A stretch of DNA of 64,000 nucleotides from Mycobacterium sp. Its GTDB lineage: Bacteria; Actinomycetota; Actinomycetes; Mycobacteriales; Mycobacteriaceae. The notes below the pieces were generated by a model. It saw nothing but the letters and a program-made list of their open reading frames with translations, ran no database searches and was not told where the DNA came from. The translations under genes and the position numbers were made by a program. The stretch is taken from contig NZ_JASBVP010000007.1 in NCBI RefSeq assembly GCF_029961025.1, positions 1 to 64,000 on the forward strand. The letters run 5' to 3'. This document shows, piece after piece, positions 25,948-35,826 of the stretch; position 1 is the first letter of the stretch; each line of letters opens with the position of its first letter.

Positions 25948-26180
25948 GATGTCGGCAGCCCCGTAACCTGGCACACCGCGCTCGGACGCTCCACAGCCAG
26001 CGCAAGGCGCTCCTCGCCCACAAACCTGACGAGGTTGCGTGTGAAGTCGTCGTCACTCGTGCCCGTGCGGAATGTGATCGCCTCGCGGCCAAGGTGTAAC
26101 GGAGCTTGCGCGTGTCGAGCAGCGCACCCACACCGGCCGTGATCTGGGTGGTGGGCAGCACTCGACGTCCCACAGTTTCC
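25944..26180 (-). pseudogene. HK97-type phage major capsid protein, C-terminal remnant
   Basis: Across two frames this reads PTTQITAGVGALLDTRKLRY, then EAITFRTGTSDDDFTRNLVR, FVGEERLALAVERPSAVCQV, TGLPTS and stop. The pattern of a final region with R-FVGEER, LAVxRPxA and xVTGLP is characteristic of the C-terminus of HK97-fold capsid proteins. No other structural phage genes are visible nearby, so this is a prophage relic. Confidence 0.55.
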
Positions 26181-26569
26181 GCTACCGAGGGCTGCAATTC
26201 GTAGGCATGCACGTGACAAGCGGTGCTGAGCCGATGCCACGCGAACGCCGCGGTGCCCGCTGTTTCGGGCGAGCCGAGCGTGCGCAAAATGAGCAGCTTG
26301 CTGCGGGTGGTCGCGTAGGGTGCTGTCGCGCCGAGAGCGACGCAGCCTTGGTCGACGATGTGCTGTTGACCGGCGCTCAAGATGAGGATGATGGCGGCGT
26401 TGACGGTGAGGATGTGTGGGCGTGAAATGACCCCGCCGGTTGGTGTCCGGCGGGGTCGGTGCTGTTCGGGGTGTCGGGGTGGTGTTCAGTCTGCCGTGAC
26501 TTCGGCGATGGCCGCGCGGGTGGAGGATTCGTCGACGATGGCTTTGTTGGTGCCAAACGCGGCGACGAG

Positions 26570-26905
26570 AGCTTGCAGCGGAAAGTATGGGCCGCGGCGG
26601 ACGCCGAAGTCGTCGACGGAGTGGGAATTGGCTCCTGCAGACAAACGCTTGCCGATCTCAAGCGGGCAGGCGATCTTATATCCGCCTGGAAGCTTGTCAT
26701 GAAGATAGTTGACGCCGCCGAGCGTGGTGGCAAGATCGGAGAACGAGGCCCGCACTCCTGGGCCACATTGGAGGCGGCGATCATTTTGCGGAAGCTGAAG
26801 GACACCCGGGGTGAGATCGAGGTACTTGAGCGCTATCTCGCGCATTGTCCGCCGGGCTGGGCTGACACTAAGGTCGTCGAACGACTGGAAAAGCTTCGCA
26901 TTTGA
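26570..26905 (+). pseudogene. TPR-like C-terminal fragment
   Basis: The coherent part reads RQTLADLKRAGDLISAWKLV, MKIVDAAERGG, ATLEAAIILRKLKDTRGEIE, VLERYLAHCPPGWADTKVVE and RLEKLRI. The end ILRKLxxxxxEIxVLERYLAHCPPG is the type seen at the C-terminus of small TPR-containing bacterial proteins. No start fits; upstream residues look like noncoding translation. The gene stops 80 bp before the nuclease operon and may belong to the same defence-like neighbourhood. Confidence 0.5.
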
Positions 26906-26985
26906 ACCTTGAAAACCGATGGGCAAGCATGAGCACTCAAGTGACAGGAAGTCACTACAGATAGCCGGAGCAGGAAGGCGATGTT

Positions 26986-28095
26986 ATGAGGTTGCTCCAC
27001 TTCGCTGACTTGCATCTCGACACGCCGTTTCGCTGGGCGGACCGGGAGCAAGCACGCAAACGCCGGCGGGCCTTACGGGATACGTTACTGCGTATCTGCC
27101 AAGTGGCCAATGAGCAGAACGTGGACGCGCTCACCTGCGGCGGCGACCTGTACGAACAGGACCGGTTCACCCCCGACACGGCAGAGTTCCTCCGCGCCAC
27201 CTTCGACGAAATCGCGCCTTTGCCAGTGTTTCTCGTTCCCGGTAACCACGACTGGTTCGGACCCGAGAGCCTGTATCGTCAGGTCCAGTGGTCGCCCAAC
27301 GTCCACGTCTTTGACACCGCCGAGTTCACCGCCGTCACGTTGGCTGACGGGCTCACACTGTGGGGTGCGGCGCATTGTGCGCCGGCGAACACGCCGAATT
27401 TCCTCGACACCTTCTACGTTGACCGCGGCGGCGTCCATATCGCGCTGTTTCACGGTTCAGCTCAAGGCGACCTGTGGATGCAGCAGCAGGGAAAGGTACC
27501 GCACGCTCCGTTTCGGACCGAGCAGATCCAGCAGGCCGGCCTACGGCACGCGCTTCTGGGGCACTTCCACCACCCCATTGACGCGTCCGACCACACCTAC
27601 CCCGGCAATCCGGATCCCCTCAGCTTCGGCGAGACGTGGACGGGCGCGGCGGTGCTCGTCACGGTCGCCGACGACGGAGCTATCGCCCGGGAACGATTCA
27701 CGGTTGCGACGTCAGTTGTCCGCGATGTCCAAGTTGACCTGACCGGCGTGGCACACGAGGGCCAGGTACGGCAAAAAGTTCTTGACGCGGTCGCCGACCT
27801 TTCCGGGTACGTCCGCGTCACGCTTTGCGGCGCGCTCGGGCCCAACGTCGACGTGCGCCTGCAGGACTTCGGGCAGTTGTGCCCACCACATCTCGACGCC
27901 CTAGTTGTCCAATTCGGCTCCTTACGTGTAGCGCTGTCCGAGGACTACGAGCTCCTTGCTAAGGAGCAGACAGTCCGCGGGCAGTTCGTCCGCGACGTGA
28001 TCGCCGCAGACCTCACTGACGATCAGCGCCGCCGAGTACTGGTCACCGGGCTGCGCGCCCTCAACGACCGCGTCGATGAGTTGGAGGTGCACTGA
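26986..28095 (+). CDS. Mre11/SbcD-like metallophosphatase nuclease subunit
   Basis: This 369-aa protein carries all calcineurin-like motifs: ADLHLD (D8, H10), GGDLYEQ (D54), PGNHDW (N87, H88), LFHGSA (H156) and LGHFHHP (H193, H195). The family processes DNA ends as a complex with a Rad50/SbcC-type ATPase. Here the next gene encodes such an ATPase and overlaps by one base, so the two form an operon. The C-terminal ~130 residues are the partner-binding and capping region. Compared with housekeeping SbcD the sequence is closer to the YhaM/YhaN-like type in which the partner has membrane segments. It probably acts in DNA repair or anti-phage defence. Confidence 0.85.
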   Translation: MRLLHFADLHLDTPFRWADREQARKRRRALRDTLLRICQVANEQNVDALTCGGDLYEQDRFTPDTAEFLRATFDEIAPLPVFLVPGNHDWFGPESLYRQVQWSPNVHVFDTAEFTAVTLADGLTLWGAAHCAPANTPNFLDTFYVDRGGVHIALFHGSAQGDLWMQQQGKVPHAPFRTEQIQQAGLRHALLGHFHHPIDASDHTYPGNPDPLSFGETWTGAAVLVTVADDGAIARERFTVATSVVRDVQVDLTGVAHEGQVRQKVLDAVADLSGYVRVTLCGALGPNVDVRLQDFGQLCPPHLDALVVQFGSLRVALSEDYELLAKEQTVRGQFVRDVIAADLTDDQRRRVLVTGLRALNDRVDELEVH

Positions 28096-30875
28096 TGCGA
28101 ATCCGTTCGGTAACCGCGCATGCATTCGGCCCCCTGCGAAACGAGACACTGTCCTTTGCCGACGGAATGACTGTCGTCTTCGGTAACAATGAATCGGCGA
28201 AGTCCTCGTGGCACGCGGCCATCTTCGCCGCGCTGTGCGGCAGACGCCGCGCCAAGGGCAAACCGCGAGCGGACGAGCAGAGCTTCATCGACCTGCACAA
28301 ACCATGGGACCACAACGACTGGCTCGTCACCGCGCAGATCATCCTTGACGACGGCCGAAACATCGAGATGCGCCAGGACCTCGCCGGCAAGGTCGGCTGC
28401 CACGCCAAAGACTTAGGGCTGGGCCGCGACGTCTCGTCGGAGATCATGAACGACGGCGCTCCGGATGCATCGAAATGGTTGGGATTGGACCGCTCCTCCT
28501 TCGTCGCGACTGCTTGCGTCGAGCAAGGGCAGATGCGGCGCGTCCGTGACGACGCTGCGGGACTCCAGGATCACCTTCAGCGTGCTGCGGCAACAGCCGG
28601 GACCGCGGCGACCGCGGCCAAAGCACTCGAGCGCATCGACGAGTGCCTCAAGGAGCGGGTCGGACGAGACCAGGCAAACTCCACCAAGCCGCTGCGGACC
28701 GCGTCCCTCAACGTCCAGCGCGCCAAACGGGTGCTCGAGGAGCGAACAAAGGCCCACCAGGAATACCTATCCCGCGTTGCACGGGTTGAGGAGTTACGCG
28801 AAAAGGCCGAGTCAGCATCCGCGACGGTACGCGCATACGAGGCCGCGGCTGCTGTCGAGTCGGCGGCCGAACTGGAAAAGCGGGTAGTTCGGGCCAGAGA
28901 GCTGTATGCGAAATACGGCGCTACGGCGCCGCCCTCGGCGCTCGACGACGATAGGCTCGCCCGGCAGGTCTCCGAGGCGTTGAGCCAGTGGCGATCGCGG
29001 CCGGCAGAATCGGTCCTCCCGGAGCCGTCCAGCGCCAAGCTCAAAGCGGAGATTGACGCGCTTCCCGAGGCGCCGAAGGGGGACATCGAACCACATCAAA
29101 GCGTGCTTCGCGCGGTCGAGCGGTTAAAGCGCGCTTCAGTACAGTTGGAGTTGAACGCCACGTCGCGTCCGTCTGGAAACGTCAGCGCGGCGGAGGTCGC
29201 CGCGGGTGATGACGAGCTGCTCGACCTGGCTCGCACGCTCGAGACGCCGGTGCCATCTATTCCGCCGGAACTGGTGCAGCGTGAGGCCGCGGCGCGGCAC
29301 GCGCTAGCAGGTGGGCAGAGCCGGGGCCGATCCTCGGTGGTGCTGATCATGGCCGGCGCCGCTGTCGCCGTCATCGGTCTACTGCTGCTGACGACCGTGG
29401 GGCTCCGTCTTGGGATAGGTGTCGCGGCGGTTGGAGTCGGGCTGTCTGTTGCCGGCGCTGTGCTACGCCACAGCGGCGGCTCCGCGTCTGCGGCACGCAA
29501 ACTCGCCGAGGCACAGGCATCGTTGCAGGCGGCGCAGAGGCAATCGGCGGAGGCGGCGCGGCGGCGTCAGCAAGCCTCAGCGCGTTGTGCGCAGCTCGGT
29601 ATCCCCGCCGACCCGGCCGCGTTGCGCGCGGTTCCGGTCGCTCGTGCCCGGGCTGCCGCGCACCGGCATGACATCGAGGAGTGGACCCAACGACACGCGG
29701 CCCTGCAGAACGAGGCTGCGGCTGCGGCTGCCGAACTCGGCGACGCACTGGCCGCTCGCGGCCATACGCCACGCGGTTATGACGAAGCCAAGCTGCTCGC
29801 CGTCGCCGACGACTATCAGCAGGCGTGCCGGGATAACGCCGCGCGGGCCGCAGAAGCGGCCCGCCGTGCCGATCTGGTTCGGCAGCTGGCCGCAGCGCAG
29901 GCCGCCGAGGCCAGATCCGCGGACGACGAGCGCGTTCGCGCCCGCGCCGCCGACCTGGTACGTGCGGCCGCAGACCGCTGCGGAATCGCTTGCGGCGCAG
30001 CTGAGGACGCGGTTGCTGCGCTGCAGAGCTGGGTGGAACAGCGCAAAGGCCGGCTCGCCGAGCTCGCGACGAAACAACAAGAGTGGGCGGAGTTGCAGGC
30101 GCTTCTCGATAAGAGGTCACTCGCTGAACTCGAAGAGTCCAGCCGGGTGGCGAACACGCGTGCGGAGAAGCTTCGCGCAGCCGTGGACCCGGCGTTGCTG
30201 GCGTCGGTGGCGGCGTCGTCGGCCGCCGAAAGGCTGCCCGCACTACGGCAATTGGCGTCGCAGGCCGAGACCAGCGCGGCGACGGAAGAAGGCGAGTTGC
30301 GGCTGTTTGCAACGAGCATGGGTGATGTCTCCGAGGCGGAGGAGGACCTTAGCAAGGCCGAGAACGACCTAAACCGAGTGCAGCAGCTAAAAGAGACACT
30401 GGAGTTGACGCGGAAGTTCCTTGAGAATGCGCAGACTCGGGTGCACCGTGACATTGCACCCCTGCTGGCCGCGACCCTCAGAGAATGGCTACCGGCGGTC
30501 ACGGATAGTCGTTACACGGACGTGATGGTCGACCCCGAATCGCTTCTGGTGCAGGTATGCGGTGAATCACGGCGGTGGCGCAGAGCAGACCTGCTCTCAT
30601 ACGGCACCGCCGAGCAGGTGTATCTCCTGCTCCGCGTCGCGCTCGCTGATCACCTGACAAGAGGCCATGACACATGTCCGCTACTGCTCGATGACGTCAC
30701 GGTGCATGCTGATGCGGCTCGCACCCGCGACATCTTAGACCTCTTGCTGCAAATCGCCGCTAACCGGCAAGTGGTCCTCTTCACCCAGGAAGACCAGGTC
30801 GCCGCCTGGGCCAGCGAACACCTTACCGGCGCGCAACACGCAATCCGCGAGCTCACGCCGATCGCGGTCGCGTGA
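28095..30875 (+). CDS. Rad50/SbcC-like (YhaN-type) AAA ATPase with membrane insertion
   Basis: This 926-aa SMC-like protein has an N-terminal half-ATPase starting MRIRSVTAHAFGPLRNETLS with a divergent Walker A, FGNNESAKSS (residues 29-38; the usual glycine before lysine is alanine). Long coiled coils follow (about 200-390 and 460-790). In the middle (about 413-456) lie two hydrophobic segments, VVLIMAGAAVAVIGLLLLTT and LGIGVAAVGVGLSVAGAVL, in place of the zinc hook. The C-terminal half has LLSYGTAEQVYLLLRVAL (signature-like) and CPLLLDDVTVHAD (Walker B). This layout matches YhaN-like ATPases, which act with an Mre11-type nuclease at the membrane. It is coupled to the preceding gene. Confidence 0.83.
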   Translation: MRIRSVTAHAFGPLRNETLSFADGMTVVFGNNESAKSSWHAAIFAALCGRRRAKGKPRADEQSFIDLHKPWDHNDWLVTAQIILDDGRNIEMRQDLAGKVGCHAKDLGLGRDVSSEIMNDGAPDASKWLGLDRSSFVATACVEQGQMRRVRDDAAGLQDHLQRAAATAGTAATAAKALERIDECLKERVGRDQANSTKPLRTASLNVQRAKRVLEERTKAHQEYLSRVARVEELREKAESASATVRAYEAAAAVESAAELEKRVVRARELYAKYGATAPPSALDDDRLARQVSEALSQWRSRPAESVLPEPSSAKLKAEIDALPEAPKGDIEPHQSVLRAVERLKRASVQLELNATSRPSGNVSAAEVAAGDDELLDLARTLETPVPSIPPELVQREAAARHALAGGQSRGRSSVVLIMAGAAVAVIGLLLLTTVGLRLGIGVAAVGVGLSVAGAVLRHSGGSASAARKLAEAQASLQAAQRQSAEAARRRQQASARCAQLGIPADPAALRAVPVARARAAAHRHDIEEWTQRHAALQNEAAAAAAELGDALAARGHTPRGYDEAKLLAVADDYQQACRDNAARAAEAARRADLVRQLAAAQAAEARSADDERVRARAADLVRAAADRCGIACGAAEDAVAALQSWVEQRKGRLAELATKQQEWAELQALLDKRSLAELEESSRVANTRAEKLRAAVDPALLASVAASSAAERLPALRQLASQAETSAATEEGELRLFATSMGDVSEAEEDLSKAENDLNRVQQLKETLELTRKFLENAQTRVHRDIAPLLAATLREWLPAVTDSRYTDVMVDPESLLVQVCGESRRWRRADLLSYGTAEQVYLLLRVALADHLTRGHDTCPLLLDDVTVHADAARTRDILDLLLQIAANRQVVLFTQEDQVAAWASEHLTGAQHAIRELTPIAVA

Positions 30876-31924
30876 CCACGTCGGTGACGTCTATGGGCCT
30901 GGCTTCGCAGCACGACGGCGAGGTCGAGTACGCCATCGAGACGACCGCGGTGACCGGTTGGTGTCCGGTGTGCGGGGCGCAGGCGGGGCTGCACGATCGG
31001 TGTCCTACGTGGGTTCGTGATCTGCCCGCCGGGAATCGCCCGGTGACGCTGGTCTGGATCAAACGCATCTGGCGGTGCGTGCACCCGCAGTGTGAGCAGC
31101 AGACCTGGACCGAGACTCATCCAGAGATCGCGGCGCGATCCTCGTGGACCGAGCGGGCCCGCAAGCAGGCGTGCCGGCGGGTGGGTCGCGATGGGCATGC
31201 GGTGGCCGCGGTGGCCCGTGATTTCGGGGTCGGCTGGGCGACGGTGATGGCCGCGGTGCGTGAGCACGGCGCTCGGCTGCTTGAGCAGGCCCAGCTGGGT
31301 GCCTCGGCTACCGCGGTCGGCGTCGATGAGACCGCTTTCACCCGTGCCACCGCCATCAAACCGACGGTGTTCGCCACCGGGGTCGTTGACCTCGATCGTG
31401 GACGGTTGATCAACATCATCGAAGGACGAAGCCGAAAAGTGTTGGCCGACGGGCTATCTAGCCAGACACCCGACTGGACTAATCGGGTCGTTGGACCCGT
31501 TTCGCGGCTATGGTGCGGCCTTATCCGCCGGCCTGCCGCATGCGGTGCGCGTGCTCGATCCGTTTCATGTAGTGCGGCTCAGATTCGCCGCTGTCGCGAC
31601 GTGCGCCGCCGGGTGCAACAACAAGCCTATGGGCATCGGGGACGGCGCGGCGACCCGCTCTATGGCATCAGACGTGTGCTGCGCCGCGGTGCCGAAAACC
31701 TCACCCCCACCGCCTGGGCGCGGCTCATCGCCGGTATCGAGGCCGGCGACGATCACGGCCAGGTCGCCGCCGCCTGGGTAGCCGCCCAAGCACGGCGCGC
31801 CATCCACCATGGCGGCGATGCCGACCGTGCTGCTGCCCGCCTCTACGACTGGACGGTGTACTGCATCGACTCCGGCATACCCGAACTAGACGGTATGGGG
31901 GGCTGGGGCCAAGCTCACGTGTGA
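30872..31924 (+). pseudogene. ISL3-family transposase, truncated and frameshifted
   Basis: It reads VEYAIETTAVTGWCPVCGAQ (zinc finger CxxC), DLPAGNRPVTLVWIKRIWRC, SWTERARKQACRRVGRDGHA and VGVDETAFTR (first acidic residue of the core). After about 31470 the true frame changes (LDPFRGYGAALSAGLPHAVR, VLDPFHVVRL), returning later as RRRVQQQAYGHRGRRGDPLY and TPTAWARLIAGIEAGD. The first ~35 residues and the normal C-terminus are missing. It abuts the 3' end of the ATPase gene, overlapping its stop. Confidence 0.8.
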
Positions 31925-32026
31925 ACGTGGGTTGCCGACAGAAAACGGGTCCTGGCCGGTAGAGCCACAAGATGTGGGAGGCCCCAGTGAAGGTTCGGCG
32001 TACGAGTATTGGTTTGGAGCGGCTCA

Positions 32027-32220
32027 CTTCGTGTCGTCAGTGAACAGCGCCATCGACGCGATGAATCCGTGCAGCGCGTTGCGGCCGCGATCGGGCCGAT
32101 CTCCCCGGCGGCGAAGAAACCGGCGAGCGGAATCCCGCCCAGCAGGCCCTCGATCGTCGACGTGTCGTGGTCGGCGACCCCGAACATGCGCCGCCCGCGC
32201 CCGTTGCAGGTGAACTCCTG
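32027..32220 (-). pseudogene. FIST-domain protein, C-terminal remnant (copy 1)
   Basis: The minus strand reads [40 protein letters not shown] and IGPIA, then a shifted short tail to the stop near 32027. [10 protein letters not shown] and [14 protein letters not shown] are signatures of the FIST_C sensory domain. Only the last ~65 codons survive. They are joined to an Mrr fragment on the opposite strand at about 32215. A similar relic lies at 49954. Confidence 0.65.
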
Positions 32221-32909
32221 AACCGGCCCGAGCGAGCCCGGTATGTGTTGTCTGAACGCGGGGAGAAGGTGCTGCAAGAGCATCCTGATCGAGTCGACAT
32301 GGCCGTGTTGGCGCAGTTTCCCGAGTATCAGGAGTTCAGGACTCCAAAGAGCGACAAACATGCCGAGGAGCCCGGCAGCGTCGTGGCGGACGAACTCTCG
32401 CCAAGCGAGGCCGTTGGCCAGATCGTCGAGCAGTCTTACGACACGCTTGCAGCGGAACTGCTCGACCGGACCTCGCCCAGCCGCCCACCTTCCTCGAGAC
32501 CTTGTCACTAAAGCTTCTGCAGGCCATGGGTTACGGCGGCAAAGAACGCTTACTCGAGCACACGGGTAAGCCCGGAGACAGCGGCCTCGACGGGTTAATC
32601 CGCCAGGATGCCCTCGGGCTTGACTTGGTTGGCGTGCAAGCTAAACGCTATGACAAAGACAGCACCATTAGTCGTCCAGCCATCCAAGAGTTCGTCGGAG
32701 CGCTCCAAGGCGCCCAGACCAATCGGGGTGTTTTCGTCACGACTGGTCGATTCTCCGACGGTGCCCGGTTTGCCAACAGCGTGAACATGCGCATTCGACT
32801 CATTGACGGCAAGGAGCTGACGAAACTGATGGTCCGCTACAACGTTGGTGTGCAGGTGCGTGAAACTTTCGACTTGAAGCAAATTGACGAAGAGATCTTC
32901 GAGAGCTAA
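32215..32909 (+). pseudogene. mrr-like: Mrr-type (type IV) restriction endonuclease, 5'-truncated and frameshifted
   Basis: First frame: [38 protein letters not shown], the end of the Mrr_N winged helix, then a linker ([19 protein letters not shown]). A shift near 32470-32500 leads to [20 protein letters not shown] and the Mrr_cat core GDSGLDGLI...LVGVQAKRY with catalytic D, Q and K, then AIQEFVGALQGAQTNRGVFV and FSDGARFA. Mrr enzymes cut modified DNA. The first ~70 residues are absent, so this copy is inactive. Confidence 0.8.
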
Positions 32910-35826
32910 CAACAGATCAACGGCAGCGGCAAGGACGGTCATCTCCGGTGTGCCCGTATAAACGCGCTGTAGAGCAGCTCCTGGGTTTAGCGAAAACTGA
33001 TGGTGTGCCGGTGTCGCCAATTACGCTGGCGACCTGGGAGCTCTGGTCGTCGGCCGTCCGCGGGATGCACCGGTGGGCGGGCCTATCCCGAGCACGCCTG
33101 GCGAGTGAAGTGAGTGCAGTAACGGATCGCTTGCTCACGCCGTCGAAGATCACGGCGTGGCTGGACTGCGCGCACTTTCTCACGTTGAGGAGCCGCGTCG
33201 ATGACGGTCTGTTGGCCGAACCCGGTCCGGCGTATGGGTCATTCGCCGGATTGCTGGTCGCCAAAGGCAACCAGCATGAGCGTGAGTGTCTGGCCGAGTA
33301 CGCCGGGCAGGGCAAGTCGATCCGCGAGATTCCCGCCAGGGAGCCAGGTGAACCGTTCACGGACTGTGTTGTCCGCGTGGGGAACCCGTTGGATGCGGGC
33401 TGGGATGTCATCTACCAGATGCCGTTTGTTCATGATGGTATGCGCGGGATCGCCGACTTCGTCGTGCGCGTCGAGAACCCAGAGACCGGGGCGGTGGCCT
33501 ACGAGCCGGTCGACGCCAAGCTCACCCGTGTCGAGGCCAAGCCGGGACACGTTCTCCAGCTGTGCTTCTACGCCGAGGCCATCGAGGCGCTCACCGGTGT
33601 GCGGCCGCGCCGGATGCATCTGTGGCTGGGCTCGGGGCGAGTTGAAGCCCTGACCGTCGACGAGTTCAGCCCGTACTGGCGTCGGCTGCGCGGCCAGCTC
33701 GCCCGCGCGCTGGCCGCCGGGCCGGTGGCGGGCACGGTTCCCGAGCCCTGCCCGCACTGCACTTTCTGCGAATTCTTCGAGCTGTGCACCACACAGTGGC
33801 GTGATGAGGACTCCCTGGTCTATGTCGCGGGCATCCGCCAACCGGAGCGGGCGGTGCTCAATGAGGGGGGTGTGTCGACCCTGGCACGGCTGGCGGATCA
33901 CCGGGGGCGGCTGGACGGGATCCGCCCGGAACGGTTGGTCCGGCTTGTCGAGCAGGCTTCGTTTCAGGTTCAGGCTCGGTCGCGGGGCGCGGGCGCGCCG
34001 CCGTACACCGTGATCGAAGCCGGCGACGACCCGGTGTGGGGTCACGGGTGGGAGCTGTTGCCGGCGCCCGATGCGGGCGATGTGTTCCTCGACTTCGAAG
34101 GCCATCCTTTCTGGCGACCCGACACCGGGCTGTTCTTTTTGTTCGGTCTGCTTGAGCGCGGCCCCGATGACCGGTGGCGCTACCGCGCCTGGTGGGCCCA
34201 TGATCTCGACCAGGAAGCAGCCGCCGTGACGGAGTTGATCGACTTTTTGGATACGCGCCGCGGCGCCTGCCCGGAGGCGCATGCCTATCACTACAACCAC
34301 ACCGAGCGCTCGGCCCTGGAGCGGCTGAGCGCCACCCACGGTGTGCGAGAGGTCGAACTGAACCGGTTGGTGGAGACCGGGTTTTTCGTTGACCTGTTCG
34401 CGGTGGCGCGCAACGCCATACAGGTCGGTGTCGAATCCTACGGCCTGAAGCGCCTGGAACGGTTGACCACCTTTCAGCGCGGCCACGACATCGAGCAGGG
34501 CGCCGGCGCGGTGGTCGAATACGAACGATTCATGGCCGATCAGAACCTGACCGCGCTTGAGCGCATCGCGTCCTACAACGAGGACGATGTGCGGGCCGCT
34601 CAGGCGCTGCGCGATTGGTTGATCGAACACCGTCCCGCCGGGACGCCTTGGCGCGCCGCGCAGCTGGAAGCAGACCCGGGTATCCCGGAATTGGACGAGC
34701 AGGTCACCCGGCTTCATGGCTTCGGTGCAGATACCGCCGAGCACCTGTTGGGCGATGTGTTGGGCTATTGGCTTCGGGAATGGCGTGCCTACATCGCCCC
34801 CAAGATGGCCAAATGTCAAGCAGACCCGATGATGCTGTTCGACGACGCTGAGGTGCTGGCCGGGCTGCACTGCGTCGGGTTGGCCGAGCGAACCGGTCAG
34901 CGGGGCAAGCCGATTCTTCCAGTCATGCGTTTCACATTTCCCGCCCAGGTCACCGACGGCTTTCCCAGCCAGGGCGGCGCGGTGGTATACCTGACGCCCG
35001 ACGGGATCAAGCGCTACGCCACCATCGCCGGACTGGACCGCGACACTGGTCAGCTCGAGCTAATCTGGAACGACGGCTGTCAGCAGTCAGGGTATGTGCC
35101 GAGCGTCGTCGTCGTGCATGACTGGGTTGACAGCAAGCCCAAGGCGAGGGCTGTGGCGGAGTTCGCTGCACGGCTGGTGGACCGCGGCGGGCCGGCGCCT
35201 AACCCGGATTTTGCAGTAGTTGTGGGCGACACGGCGTGTAGATAACGGAAAGCCCTTCTGTTGCAAGGGAAACTGTAGTTGCTAACCGTAACAGTTCCAA
35301 CAGCAGAAGGGCACTTCCGAGGTGAAGACTACAGCTGGCCGTCCGGGTCTGGTGGTAACTACAGGCGGACGGGGTGTCGTGGCGCACGCGGGCACGCGAT
35401 TGTTGTGCGAGCTGGCCGACGGGCTGGGACTGACTGAGGGGTTGTCAGCGGCGATGGCACCGACGAAGAAGCGCCGCCGCGGCCATGACCGGGGCCGGGT
35501 GCTGACCGACCTGGCGGTGGCGATCGGCGACGGCGCGACGGCGATCAGCGACCTGCGGGTGCTGGCTGATCAGCCCGACCTGTTCGGTCAGGTGGCTTCG
35601 GTGGCCACGGCATGGCGAACCTTGGAGGCCGTCGACACCGACGCGCTGGCCCGCATCCAAACCGCCCGCGCCGCCGCGCGTGCCGCGGCCTGGGCAACCG
35701 GGGCCGATCCGGGCTGGTATGTCATCGATATCGACGGGGTACTCATCGAGGCCGATTCCGACAAGCACTATGCGGCGCCGACCTATAAGCGCGGGTTCGG
35801 GTTTTATCCGCTGTTGGCGGTCCTAG

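Noticed and set aside
33239..34870. 543-aa minus-strand frame opposite the nuclease-helicase
   Set aside because: Shadow frame; the plus strand carries recognisable nuclease motifs throughout.
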